Assembly (NCBI GenBank): GCA_038204345.1
Contig: JBBRDB010000003.1
Coordinates: forward strand, 1-42,538
Direction of reading: 5' to 3'
DNA: 42,538 bases
Source: JAHJSA01 sp038204345
GTDB taxonomy: Bacteria; Actinomycetota; Thermoleophilia; RBG-16-64-13
The translations under genes were made by a program, and so were the position numbers. The notes under the pieces were generated by a model. It was not told the origin of the DNA, made no database searches, and worked only from the letters and a program-made list of their open reading frames with translations. Shown here one piece after another: positions 14,673 through 22,163 of the stretch. Position 1 is the stretch's first letter, and each line of letters opens with the position of its first letter.

Positions 14673-14737
14673 CCCTCGGTTGAGCACTTCGGGTCGCACT
14701 TTACATAACATACATTATCGTGCGTAGAAACCGAGGG
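14673..14737. repeat. 9-bp inverted repeat flanking the dif-like site
   Basis: CCCTCGGTT at 14673-14681 is the exact reverse complement of AACCGAGGG at 14729-14737. The two arms enclose the dif-like site almost symmetrically, 16 bp away on the left and 3 bp on the right. Possible accessory-protein sites or a hairpin in RNA; chance cannot be excluded. Confidence 0.4.
14698..14725 (-). other. dif: dif-like XerC/XerD recombination site (chromosome dimer resolution)
   Basis: Read on the minus strand, 28 bp divide into an 11-bp XerC-type arm ACGCACGATAA, a 6-bp centre TGTATG and an 11-bp XerD-type arm TTATGTAAAGT. The XerD arm differs at one position from the B. subtilis arm TTATGTAAACT and, as I recall them, from actinobacterial arms TTATGTCAAGT. 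The inner GATAA-TGTA-TTATGT core is the usual dif signature. The site is AT-rich inside GC-rich DNA, intergenic, and sits where the gene orientation of the window flips, as expected at the replication terminus. FtsK-dependent XerCD recombination here would resolve chromosome dimers. Confidence 0.75.
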
Positions 14738-14779
14738 TGCGAAGGGGAGGCTGAATCAGGCTAGCCTGCTGTATCTCGA

Positions 14780-15658
14780 CTAGAAAAGCTTCTTGTGCAG
14801 TATGGTCTTGAGACGATCAAGGGCCTTGACCTGTTCGCGGGATACGGTGCGTTGGGTCAGGCCCATCTCGTCGGCGACTTGCTGTTGCGTAAGGTCGCCG
14901 AAGAAGACCAGACAAATGATCCTCTTCTGCAGATCAGAGAGAGCTCGGAGTGCATCGTACAGCAGGATGCGGTCCTCGACTGGTAACGAGAAGTTCTGCG
15001 GTCGAATGGCCTTTACGAGAGACTTGTCGAGCGCGTCATCCGAGGATCCATTGAGCGGTTCGTCGAACGAATGTAGACTCGTCGCCCCGTAGACCCGGAT
15101 GATCTCAAGGACACCTTCCGCCTGGATGTTCACCTTCTCGGCCAGTTCGGCGATCGAGGGTGAACGGTGATACTGCTGAAAGAACGAAGACTGTGCGTCT
15201 TGGATTCGAGTGTAGAGCGCGTGCGCCCAGCGGGGCTGCCGAACGAGAAGCGAGTCACGGAGATGATGGCGCACTTCACCGTCGACGATGGCGACGGCAT
15301 ATGTGGTGAACGCATGCCCACGGCTGGTATCGAAGCGCTGGGCGGCCTTCATGAGGCCGATACGCGCCAGTTGGAACAGGTCCTCATAGGGTTCGGTGGT
15401 CCAAGAGAACCGCTTGAGGGCATGATGTAGAAGCCCCTGGTTGACCTCCAGTAGGAGGTCGAGCGCGCGGAGGTCGCCTTTCTGGTACCTCTCTACCAAT
15501 TCTTCGTTGGTCCCTGCAGCGGGGTCCCCCGCCACCGGAGCTGCAGACAGCTCAATGGTAAGACCATTGCCCCCGGCCAGCGACCTAAGCCTCCTATGAG
15601 CGCCGCCGACCGGCGTTTGTGCATCCGATTGCACCGCTCCGGGTGCCGCGTGTCTCAC
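14780..15658 (-). CDS. WhiG/SigF-type alternative sigma factor, last gene of the pil operon
   Basis: 292-residue sigma-70 family protein without region 1.1. Region 2 covers LVERYQKGDLRALDLLLEVNQ to YEDLFQLARIGLMKAAQRFDTSRGHAFTTYAV. Region 3 includes HRSPSIAELAEKVNI. Region 4 is LSDLQKRIICLVFFGDLTQQQVADEMGLTQRTVSREQVKALDRL. It starts at GTG 15658, giving a GTGA overlap with pilC; the first 40 residues are poorly conserved, so a later start is possible. Co-expression with pilBTC and an RsiG-like gene 2.5 kb away suggest it is the c-di-GMP-gated sigma factor for pilus genes, as in Rubrobacter. WhiG versus SigF/SigB subclass cannot be settled by eye. Confidence 0.85.
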   Translation of the reverse strand: MRHAAPGAVQSDAQTPVGGAHRRLRSLAGGNGLTIELSAAPVAGDPAAGTNEELVERYQKGDLRALDLLLEVNQGLLHHALKRFSWTTEPYEDLFQLARIGLMKAAQRFDTSRGHAFTTYAVAIVDGEVRHHLRDSLLVRQPRWAHALYTRIQDAQSSFFQQYHRSPSIAELAEKVNIQAEGVLEIIRVYGATSLHSFDEPLNGSSDDALDKSLVKAIRPQNFSLPVEDRILLYDALRALSDLQKRIICLVFFGDLTQQQVADEMGLTQRTVSREQVKALDRLKTILHKKLF

Positions 15659-16869
15659 TGCACGAGCTGGAAGAGATTGAAGATCGGCAGGTACATGGAG
15701 ATGACCACCAGACCCACGATGCCGCCGATGAAGATCATCATGATGGGCTCGAGGATCGAGGTGAGCGACTTGATCGCTGAATCCACCTCGTCCTCGTAGA
15801 AATCGGCGATCTTGTGGAGCATCGTGTCAAGGGCGCCGGTCTCCTCCCCTATGGCTATCATCTGGGTGACCATGGGCGGGAATACAGAGACCTTCTCGAG
15901 CGGACGGGCGATAGAGTCGCCGCTCTTGATGTTCTCCTTCACGCCTTCCATCGCCTTTTCGATGACGGTATTGCCGGAGGTGCGCCCGGTTATCTCGATG
16001 GCCTGCAGAATGGGTACGCCGGAACTCACCAGGGTTGCCAGGGTGCGGCTGAAGCGCGCCACGGCGATCTTCTGGACGATAGGTCCAAGCTTCATGGGCA
16101 GGCGGAGTTTTGTCTTATCCCAGGTCTCACGGCCGGTCTTGGTGTTCTTGAGTCGCTTCACACCATAGATAGCCAGGAACAGTGCCGGGAAGACCACGAA
16201 CCAGAACGAGCGCAAGAAGTCGCTGGCCGCTACCATGATGCGCGTGAGCAGAGGCAGTTGGCCCCCAAGGTCGTTGTACATCGCCCCGAAGATCGGGATC
16301 ACGAAGATGATCAGGGCGAAGAGGACAAGTATGGCGAATACGCCGATCATGATCGGGTAGGTCATCGCCGACTTGACCGAACGGCGCAGGCTGTCGTCTT
16401 TCTCCAACTGCGTGGCAAGTCGCTCGAGCGTAAGATCGAGCACACCACCCACCTCTCCAGCCCGGACCATGCTCACGTAGAGGCGGTCGAACGCTACGGG
16501 GTGTTTCTCGATGGCGTCTGAGAGTGACATCCCCGCTTCTACGTCCTGCCTCACCTCTCCGAGGATCTTTCTGAAACGGGGATTCTCCGTCTGGTCCTCA
16601 AGTATATAGAGGGCGCGCAGTAGGGCGAGGCCGGCCTTGATCATCGTGGCGAACTGGCGGGAGAAGATCACCTTGTCGTGGAGCTTGATCCTGGTGAATC
16701 CTTCCATGAGCTCAGAGAGGTCAGGAAGACCTTTCTGCTCTTCGACGCTCAGCACCGTGAGTCCGCGGCGGCGCAACTCGGCGGCGACTGCAGCCTTGGA
16801 ATCCCCTTGGATCTTGCCCCGCGTCTGCGTGCCGGCGGACGGCTTGGCGGTATACGAATAGGTGCTCAC
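15655..16869 (-). CDS. pilC: Type IV pilus inner-membrane platform protein
   Basis: Polytopic membrane protein on which PilB and PilT act during pilus assembly and retraction. The 404-residue product has two T2SSF domains (about 70-190 and 270-395), each with the family's FSRQFATMIKAGLALLRAL or FSRTLATLVSSGVPILQAI block. Hydrophobic segments lie near 170-200, 220-240 and at the C-terminus (IMMIFIGGIVGLVVISMYLPIF). The GTG start (VSTYSYTAK) has GGGAGG 5 nt upstream. A 50-bp spacer separates it from pilT, and its stop overlaps the sigma gene. No pilin, pilM-Q or prepilin peptidase genes lie in the window. Confidence 0.95.
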   Translation of the reverse strand: MSTYSYTAKPSAGTQTRGKIQGDSKAAVAAELRRRGLTVLSVEEQKGLPDLSELMEGFTRIKLHDKVIFSRQFATMIKAGLALLRALYILEDQTENPRFRKILGEVRQDVEAGMSLSDAIEKHPVAFDRLYVSMVRAGEVGGVLDLTLERLATQLEKDDSLRRSVKSAMTYPIMIGVFAILVLFALIIFVIPIFGAMYNDLGGQLPLLTRIMVAASDFLRSFWFVVFPALFLAIYGVKRLKNTKTGRETWDKTKLRLPMKLGPIVQKIAVARFSRTLATLVSSGVPILQAIEITGRTSGNTVIEKAMEGVKENIKSGDSIARPLEKVSVFPPMVTQMIAIGEETGALDTMLHKIADFYEDEVDSAIKSLTSILEPIMMIFIGGIVGLVVISMYLPIFNLFQLVQ

Positions 16870-16919
16870 CGCGGCCTCCCTAAGTGAAGTGCTCGGCTGG
16901 ACATCGACTGTGCTCCCAT

Positions 16920-17984
16920 CTACGCCGCTCCCGTCATCATGAGTCGAGTCAGATCCTCAGGGTTCGAAGACTGTCGTTCGGCCAGTTCCCTGGTGATGAG
17001 CCTGCGACGAACGAGATCTGCCAGGGCGGCGTCCATCGTCTGCATACCGAATTTCGTGCCCGTTTGCATCACGGTATAGATCTGGTGCGTCTTGCCCTCT
17101 CTGATGAGGTTGCGCACCGCCGGCGTGGGCACCAACACCTCGCACGCGACACAGCGACCGCGTCCGTCTCGGGTGGGCAGCAACTGCTGTGACACGATGC
17201 CCTGAATGGTCGAGGCGATCTGAACACGTATCTGATCTTGTTGGTGTGGCGGAAAGACGTCTATGAGGCGATCGATAGTCTGCGGCGCGTCTTGTGTGTG
17301 CAAGGTGGCGAGGACGAGATGACCGGTCTCAGCCGCCGTAAGCGCCGTCTGGATGGTCTCGAGATCCCTGAGTTCACCCACCAGGATGATGTCGGGGTCC
17401 TGGCGCAGGACGGACTTGAGCGCCCTATTGAAGGACTTGGTGTCGCTGCCGACTTCGCGCTGGTTGACCACACAGGACTGGTGCCGGTGCAGGAACTCGA
17501 TGGGGTCCTCGATAGTCATGATGTGTTCGCATCGGGTACGGTTGATCTCGTCGACCATTGCGGCGAGCGTGGTGGACTTGCCGGAGCCCGTGGGCCCTGT
17601 GACGAGCACGAAACCACGCGGTTTAGCCGCCAACTCGTGCAGCACCTTGGGCAGACCGAGTTCTTCGACCGACTTGATCTCGATGGGGATGAGCCGGAAG
17701 GCGGCCCCGAGACTGTCGCGCTGGAAGTAGGCATTGACGCGGAAGCGGGCGCGTCCGGGCACGGAGTAGGAGAAATCGAGTTCCCAATCGGTCTCGAGCC
17801 GTTGACGCTGGTCTTGGGTGAGTACGCTGTAGACCAGATCACGGCTGTCGTTCGCGGTGATAACAGGATAATCCATCGCCTCGAGCCTTCCGCTCACTCG
17901 TAGCGTCGGAGGCACCCCCACGGTGAGGTGAAGGTCTGAGGCTCCACGATTCAGTACTTCCTTTAGGACTTCTATCAGATCCAC
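16920..17984 (-). CDS. pilT: Type IV pilus retraction ATPase
   Basis: Hexameric AAA-like motor that depolymerises pili for twitching motility. The 354-residue product shows the N-terminal ASDLHLTVGVPPTLRVSGRL block, Walker A GPTGSGKSTT, the Asp box TIEDPIEFLH, Walker B with SVLRQDPDIILVGELRD, the His box ETGHLVLATLHT, and the PilT-specific C-terminal region EVLVPTPAVRNLIREGKTHQIYTVMQTG. GTG start with GGGGAGG upstream, 13 bp after the pilB stop. Presence of PilT predicts retractable pili and thus motility or DNA uptake. Confidence 0.95.
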   Translation of the reverse strand: MDLIEVLKEVLNRGASDLHLTVGVPPTLRVSGRLEAMDYPVITANDSRDLVYSVLTQDQRQRLETDWELDFSYSVPGRARFRVNAYFQRDSLGAAFRLIPIEIKSVEELGLPKVLHELAAKPRGFVLVTGPTGSGKSTTLAAMVDEINRTRCEHIMTIEDPIEFLHRHQSCVVNQREVGSDTKSFNRALKSVLRQDPDIILVGELRDLETIQTALTAAETGHLVLATLHTQDAPQTIDRLIDVFPPHQQDQIRVQIASTIQGIVSQQLLPTRDGRGRCVACEVLVPTPAVRNLIREGKTHQIYTVMQTGTKFGMQTMDAALADLVRRRLITRELAERQSSNPEDLTRLMMTGAA

Positions 17985-17997
17985 TGCGTCCTCCCCG

Positions 17998-19719
17998 TCA
18001 CACGATGACCCGGGCGATCTCTTCGATCGTGGTGCGGCCCTGCAGGACCTTCTCTATTCCGTCTTCCCGCAGGTTCTTCATACCCTCCGCCTGCGCCACT
18101 CGACTAATCTCATCGGCACTCTTGCGCTCGACCGTTAGCCGTTCGATCGCCTCTGTCACCAACATGACCTCATAGATGCCCACACGGCCCTTGTATCCGG
18201 TGCCGTTACAGCGGGCGCAGCCGATAGGCTTGTACAGCTTCACGTTCTCCCAATCTTCAACGGCCTCAGGGGGGAAATCGTTGCGCCGAAGCATCTCCTG
18301 AGTGGGCTGATACTCCTCCCGACATGTGTCGCAGAGCTTGCGGGCCAAGCGTTGGGCAAGGACGCAGTCCACGGCGGAGGCGGTCAGAAAGGGTTCTACG
18401 CCCATCTCCGTGAGCCGAGACAGGGCGCCCGGCGCGTCGTTGGTGTGGAGTGTGGAGAGCACGAGGTGGCCGGTGAGGGCCGACTCGACCGCGATCATCG
18501 CCGTCTCTCTATCCCTGATCTCTCCGATCATCACGATGTCGGGATCACAGCGGAGTATGGATTTGAGTCCAGAGGAGAAGGTGAGTCCGGCCTTGATGTT
18601 GGTTTGCACCTGGTTGATGCCGGCCAGACGATACTCCACCGGATCTTCCACCGTTATGATGTTCTTCTCGGAAGTGTTGAGGATATTGAGCGTGGCGTAC
18701 AGCGTGGTCGACTTGCCGGAACCCGTAGGGCCGGTGACCAAGATGGCTCCGTAAGGCTTCGTGAAGGACTTCTGGTAGCGGGCCAAACTCCTAGGCGAGA
18801 AGCCCAGATCTTCCAGCTTGAGCATGACGTTGGTCCGGTCGAGCAATCGGATGACTATCTTCTCTCCGTAGACTGTGGGGAGCGACGCCACCCTCATATC
18901 GATGGGCTTGTTCCCCACCATGAGCCCGATACGGCCGTCCTGGGGTACCCTTCGTTCGGCGATGTCCAGGTCGGCCATGATCTTGACGCGAGACAGTACG
19001 CCGGCCTGCATCCTACGTGGGATCGACATCACCTCGTGGAGCACGCCGTCGTTACGGAAGCGAACCACCATCTCCTTAGCCTGGGGCTCGAAGTGTATGT
19101 CGGAGGCGCCATCGTCCGCCGCCTGCGCCATGATGCTGTTGACGAGTTTGACGATGGGGGCTTCGTCTACCTGCTCGCGGATATCACGAACCTCGTGGGC
19201 CGACATTTCGCCGGTGGGCACTTGATCTTCGAGGTTCTCTCCCACGCTGTCACCGAGCCTGCGGAGCTTCGAGATCTGGGCGAAGATGTCCTCCTCGGTG
19301 GCTATGGCGGGTTCGATGTCGCAGGCGGTGAGCATACGCAGGTCGTCGATAGCGAAGATGTTCGCAGGATCGACCATCGCCACCAACAGCGTGTGGTCGT
19401 CCAGGTAGGAGACCGGGATGGCTGCGTAGCGCCGCGCGTCTTTCTCGGATATCAGGTTGGCCGCGGAGGCGTCGACCGTCATGGCCCCCAGGTCAAGATG
19501 CCTAACCCCCAGACGCTCGGCCAAGGCCGCGGTGAGTTGCCCCGCGGTGAGCCAGCCATGCTCGATCAGGATCTCGCCGATGCGGAGCCGCGAAGTCTTC
19601 TGCTCATTCAGAGCTTGGTCGAGCTGCTGGGGAGTGACGAACCCCATCTCGATGAGGATCTCGCCGGTTCGCTTCTTGCCTGGCCGCCGTTGCGGTATCT
19701 CTTCTCGTGGAAGTTGCAT
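17998..19719 (-). CDS. pilB: Type IV pilus assembly ATPase with MshEN-like c-di-GMP domain
   Basis: 573-residue extension motor. Residues 1-150 hold the MshEN/T2SSE-N region with two motif copies: RTGEILIEMG...LNEQ (17-40) and RIGEILIEHG...ALAER (46-69), resembling the RLGxxL...LxxQ c-di-GMP motif with small departures. The ATPase core has Walker A GPTGSGKSTT, Asp box TVEDPVEYRL, Walker B CDPDIVMIGEIRD, and a C-terminal tetracysteine zinc site (CDTC...CARC). The start is ATG 19719, where TGATG joins aroE. The longer open frame upstream runs antiparallel-free through aroE in another frame and is not coding. Post-translational control by c-di-GMP is inferred. Confidence 0.94.
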   Translation of the reverse strand: MQLPREEIPQRRPGKKRTGEILIEMGFVTPQQLDQALNEQKTSRLRIGEILIEHGWLTAGQLTAALAERLGVRHLDLGAMTVDASAANLISEKDARRYAAIPVSYLDDHTLLVAMVDPANIFAIDDLRMLTACDIEPAIATEEDIFAQISKLRRLGDSVGENLEDQVPTGEMSAHEVRDIREQVDEAPIVKLVNSIMAQAADDGASDIHFEPQAKEMVVRFRNDGVLHEVMSIPRRMQAGVLSRVKIMADLDIAERRVPQDGRIGLMVGNKPIDMRVASLPTVYGEKIVIRLLDRTNVMLKLEDLGFSPRSLARYQKSFTKPYGAILVTGPTGSGKSTTLYATLNILNTSEKNIITVEDPVEYRLAGINQVQTNIKAGLTFSSGLKSILRCDPDIVMIGEIRDRETAMIAVESALTGHLVLSTLHTNDAPGALSRLTEMGVEPFLTASAVDCVLAQRLARKLCDTCREEYQPTQEMLRRNDFPPEAVEDWENVKLYKPIGCARCNGTGYKGRVGIYEVMLVTEAIERLTVERKSADEISRVAQAEGMKNLREDGIEKVLQGRTTIEEIARVIV

Positions 19720-20588
19720 CAGTGGCCTCGAGCCTTCGATCTCATCAATTGCACGGGCGCCGTCCTCCCAGTCCACAACTCGTACGAACGGGCGGCCTGT
19801 TGCACCAGCATCTCGTACCCATCCAGTGCGACAGCTCCTCGTATGTCCGCGGCGGCCAAGAGTGGAGTCGTACGCATCGAGCACACGAGATCCATGACCG
19901 TCTGTCCGCCACGAAGGATATCGACAGGAATCGGAGTTCCCTTGACCTTCTCGTCGAGACCCACGGAGGTCGCGTTGACTATCAGGTCGGCTTGGGGTCC
20001 GAAAAACACAAGGTCGCTCTCGCTGAGGGCTCGCATGGGGACGCCGCTCCACGCGGAGGCCTCCCGGCAGAGTTCCCTCGCTCGCGACTCGGTGCGGTTG
20101 TAGACCCATATCTCCGTAGCACCAGCTGAGGACAGACCGGCGATGACCGCCCGTGCCGCGCCCCCCGCGCCGACGACGAGACATCGGGCTCCGGCGGGTC
20201 CTCTCCCCCAGCCGCTCTCGAGCGCCGACAGGAAGCCGTGGATATCGGTATTGTGCCCGACGAGACGCCCATCGCGGTTCACGATGGTGTTGACGGCACC
20301 GGTGCGCCCGGCAACTGGCTCGATGTCGTCGAGGAGAGAGATCACCCGCTCCTTGTGAGGAACGGTGACGTTGGCCCCCACAGCCCCCAGCGCCCGCAGC
20401 CCCGCCACAGCCGCGCAGAGACCTTCGGGGAGTACGTCGAAGGCGAGATAGACGAGGTCCAGTCCCTGGGAGGCGAAGGCGGCGTTGTGTATGGCAGGCG
20501 ACCGGGAATGGCCGACGGGGTGGCCGAGCAGACCGATCAGCTTAGTGGTGGCTCCGATGGCCGTGCCCCTCTCGTCGTCCACGCGCAT
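19719..20588 (-). CDS. aroE: Shikimate dehydrogenase
   Basis: Reduces 3-dehydroshikimate to shikimate with NADPH in aromatic amino-acid synthesis. The 289-residue product has the substrate motif GHSRSPAIHN, the catalytic lysine in NVTVPHKERV, the aspartate in VGHNTDIHGF, the nucleotide-binding VVGAGGAARAV and NRT (YNRTESRA), and a closing GYEMLVQQAARSYELWTG. Normal length for the family. It starts at ATG 20588 after an AAAGGA. It is the first gene of the transcription unit that continues into pilB with a one-base stop/start overlap. Confidence 0.95.
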   Translation of the reverse strand: MRVDDERGTAIGATTKLIGLLGHPVGHSRSPAIHNAAFASQGLDLVYLAFDVLPEGLCAAVAGLRALGAVGANVTVPHKERVISLLDDIEPVAGRTGAVNTIVNRDGRLVGHNTDIHGFLSALESGWGRGPAGARCLVVGAGGAARAVIAGLSSAGATEIWVYNRTESRARELCREASAWSGVPMRALSESDLVFFGPQADLIVNATSVGLDEKVKGTPIPVDILRGGQTVMDLVCSMRTTPLLAAADIRGAVALDGYEMLVQQAARSYELWTGRTAPVQLMRSKARGH

Positions 20589-20615
20589 GGTCCTTTCGTC
20601 TGTCGCCCAGCGGCT

Positions 20616-20624
20616 ACCCTAGCA
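20616..20624 (-). promoter_or_regulatory. Extended -10 promoter for aroE-pilBTC-sigma
   Basis: TGCTAGGGT on the minus strand, 27 nt before the aroE ATG, in the 106-bp gap after mltG. No convincing -35 is seen. The T-G spacing matches an extended -10; the box itself (TAGGGT) is imperfect, so a non-housekeeping sigma factor is also possible. Confidence 0.35.
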
Positions 20625-20694
20625 TGTGGACAGGACGTCGGTCCCAGGTCTTTCGTAGGTGATTGGCACCGTCAATCAGGGGCCGGCAGCGCAA

Positions 20695-21753
20695 TCAGGG
20701 AGCCGGTGCGTTCTCCTTCGCCTGAAGGAATTCATCGTACGAGGCCGTGAAGAAATGATGGCCTTCTGCGTCTGCAAGAACGTAGTAGAGAAAGTCCACC
20801 GCCGCGGGTTGCAAGGCGGAGCGCATGGCCTCAAGACCCGGACTGGCGATCGGACCAGGTGGCAGTCCCTTGACTTTGCGCGTGTTGTAGGGGGAATCGA
20901 TCTCGAGGTCGCTCTTGGTGAGCGGCTCCGTCCATTTCTTCAATGCGTAACGCGTGGTCGCGTCGATCCCCAGTGGCATATCCTTCTTCAGACGGTTGTA
21001 GATGACCGCCGACACCTTGTCGCGTTCCTCTGGCACACGAGCTTCCTTCTCGATCATGGAGGCGATGATCACGACCTGATGGGGAGTGACGCCAAGGGCT
21101 TCAGCCGAGGCCCAGGGCAGATCCGCAGTCTCGCCGAAGAACGTATCCAGTTGCATCTGCACGAGTCTCTCCGTCGTTGTTTCGCCTTCCAAGAGATACG
21201 TATTCGGAAAGAGCAATCCTTCCAGCGAGTCCACTTCGAGGGTCTTTCCGCCCAGCGTTGAGAGCGTGAACGACTCCGGCCTTTCGGCCGACTCCAGATA
21301 GGCGTCGGCGTCGAGCCTCCGTTCGCTTCGTAGTCGCTCGGCAACCTGATCGACCGACAATCCTTCGGGGATCGTGAGCCTGTAGGTGTTGCGAGTTGGG
21401 CCCTTCACCAGTGCGGCAATCACGGATTTGTTGTCCTGGCCGGTGGTGAACACATACGTGCCGGGTTTGATGCTCTCCCCGGCGTCCTCCAGCCGCACCT
21501 GGACCAGGAAGGTCGTGGCGGATCCAATGATCCCTTCCCGCTCCAGGATCTTCGCGACATCCTGGGCGCTGAATCCGGGGGGTATGACTACATTGCGGGT
21601 CTCGCCCGCCGGCGGCGCGACCGTGTCCCCGGCTCTTCTTTTCCAGACGTCTGAAGAGGACACGACCGCGAGACCGGCGATCACCAAGAGGAGGAACCCG
21701 ACGGCGACGAAGAAGCGGCGCCCGCGGCGCGTGAGGTGAAACGATCCGGCCAC
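20695..21753 (-). CDS. mltG: Endolytic murein transglycosylase (YceG family)
   Basis: Membrane-anchored lytic transglycosylase that cleaves nascent glycan strands and limits their length. The 352-residue product has a basic N-terminus (HLTRRGRRF), one transmembrane helix at about 13-31, a LysM-like region (VVIPPGFSAQDVAKILEREG), and the catalytic segment IIASMIEKEARVPEERDKVSAVIYNRL with its key glutamate. The late motif SPYNTRKVKGLPPGPIASPG is present. The GTG at 21753, 2 nt after the ruvX stop, is chosen. An earlier in-frame ATG would add 45 residues encoded inside ruvX. Confidence 0.93.
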   Translation of the reverse strand: MAGSFHLTRRGRRFFVAVGFLLLVIAGLAVVSSSDVWKRRAGDTVAPPAGETRNVVIPPGFSAQDVAKILEREGIIGSATTFLVQVRLEDAGESIKPGTYVFTTGQDNKSVIAALVKGPTRNTYRLTIPEGLSVDQVAERLRSERRLDADAYLESAERPESFTLSTLGGKTLEVDSLEGLLFPNTYLLEGETTTERLVQMQLDTFFGETADLPWASAEALGVTPHQVVIIASMIEKEARVPEERDKVSAVIYNRLKKDMPLGIDATTRYALKKWTEPLTKSDLEIDSPYNTRKVKGLPPGPIASPGLEAMRSALQPAAVDFLYYVLADAEGHHFFTASYDEFLQAKENAPAP

Positions 21754-21755
21754 GA

Positions 21756-22160
21756 TTAGTCCTCGCGACCGGTGGTAGAGCGGTGATCCAAGTAACCCTG
21801 CAACATATGGCAGGCAGCCACCGAATCGATGGGCTCGCCTTTGGGTCGGCTGCCTCGCGCCAGTTTCGAAGTGAAACGCTCGTCCCACGTTGCCACCGGG
21901 CGAGGAGAGAGTGCGGCCAACCGTTCGACGAAGGCCTCGACGCTGCGGAGTTGCGCGTTCGAACCTCCCGAGAGCGGTCGAGGCAGACCCACCACTATCG
22001 TGTCTGCCTGCTCACGCTCCGCCGCCGTCAAGACGGCTGTCACGACCGCTTCGGGGTCCTTCTGATGCACGACGTCGAGGGGGCGACAGGTGATGCCGAG
22101 TGGATCGGACAGTGCCATTCCCGTGCGCGCCCCCCCCACGTCGACGCCCAGGAACCGCAT
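21756..22160 (-). CDS. ruvX: Holliday junction resolvase-like / pre-16S rRNA nuclease (YqgF)
   Basis: RNase H-fold nuclease of 134 residues, thought to process the 5' end of pre-16S rRNA. It starts MRFLGVDVGGARTGMALSD, containing the first catalytic Asp, then has VVGLPRPLSGGSN and the WDERFTS motif. A final aspartate-containing segment (DSVAACHMLQGYLD) completes the active site. ATG start 3 nt after the alaS stop. The order alaS-ruvX-mltG-aroE is widely conserved in Gram-positive bacteria. Confidence 0.93.
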   Translation of the reverse strand: MRFLGVDVGGARTGMALSDPLGITCRPLDVVHQKDPEAVVTAVLTAAEREQADTIVVGLPRPLSGGSNAQLRSVEAFVERLAALSPRPVATWDERFTSKLARGSRPKGEPIDSVAACHMLQGYLDHRSTTGRED

Positions 22161-22163
22161 GGT

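Noticed and set aside
14526..14711. A 61-codon minus-strand frame in the apt-to-sigma gap
   Set aside because: Its start would lie inside the dif-like site and upstream of the predicted promoter, and it has no ribosome site. The small frame within the short transcript is a separate, tentative proposal.
14757..14768. 12-bp palindrome CAGGCTAGCCTG just after the sigma gene stop, as a terminator
   Set aside because: With no loop the stem would be only about 4 bp and no T-run follows, so a terminator is not supported.
18352..20103. A 583-codon plus-strand frame opposite pilB and aroE
   Set aside because: Low-complexity, no domain, no ribosome site; both genes on the other strand have full catalytic motifs.
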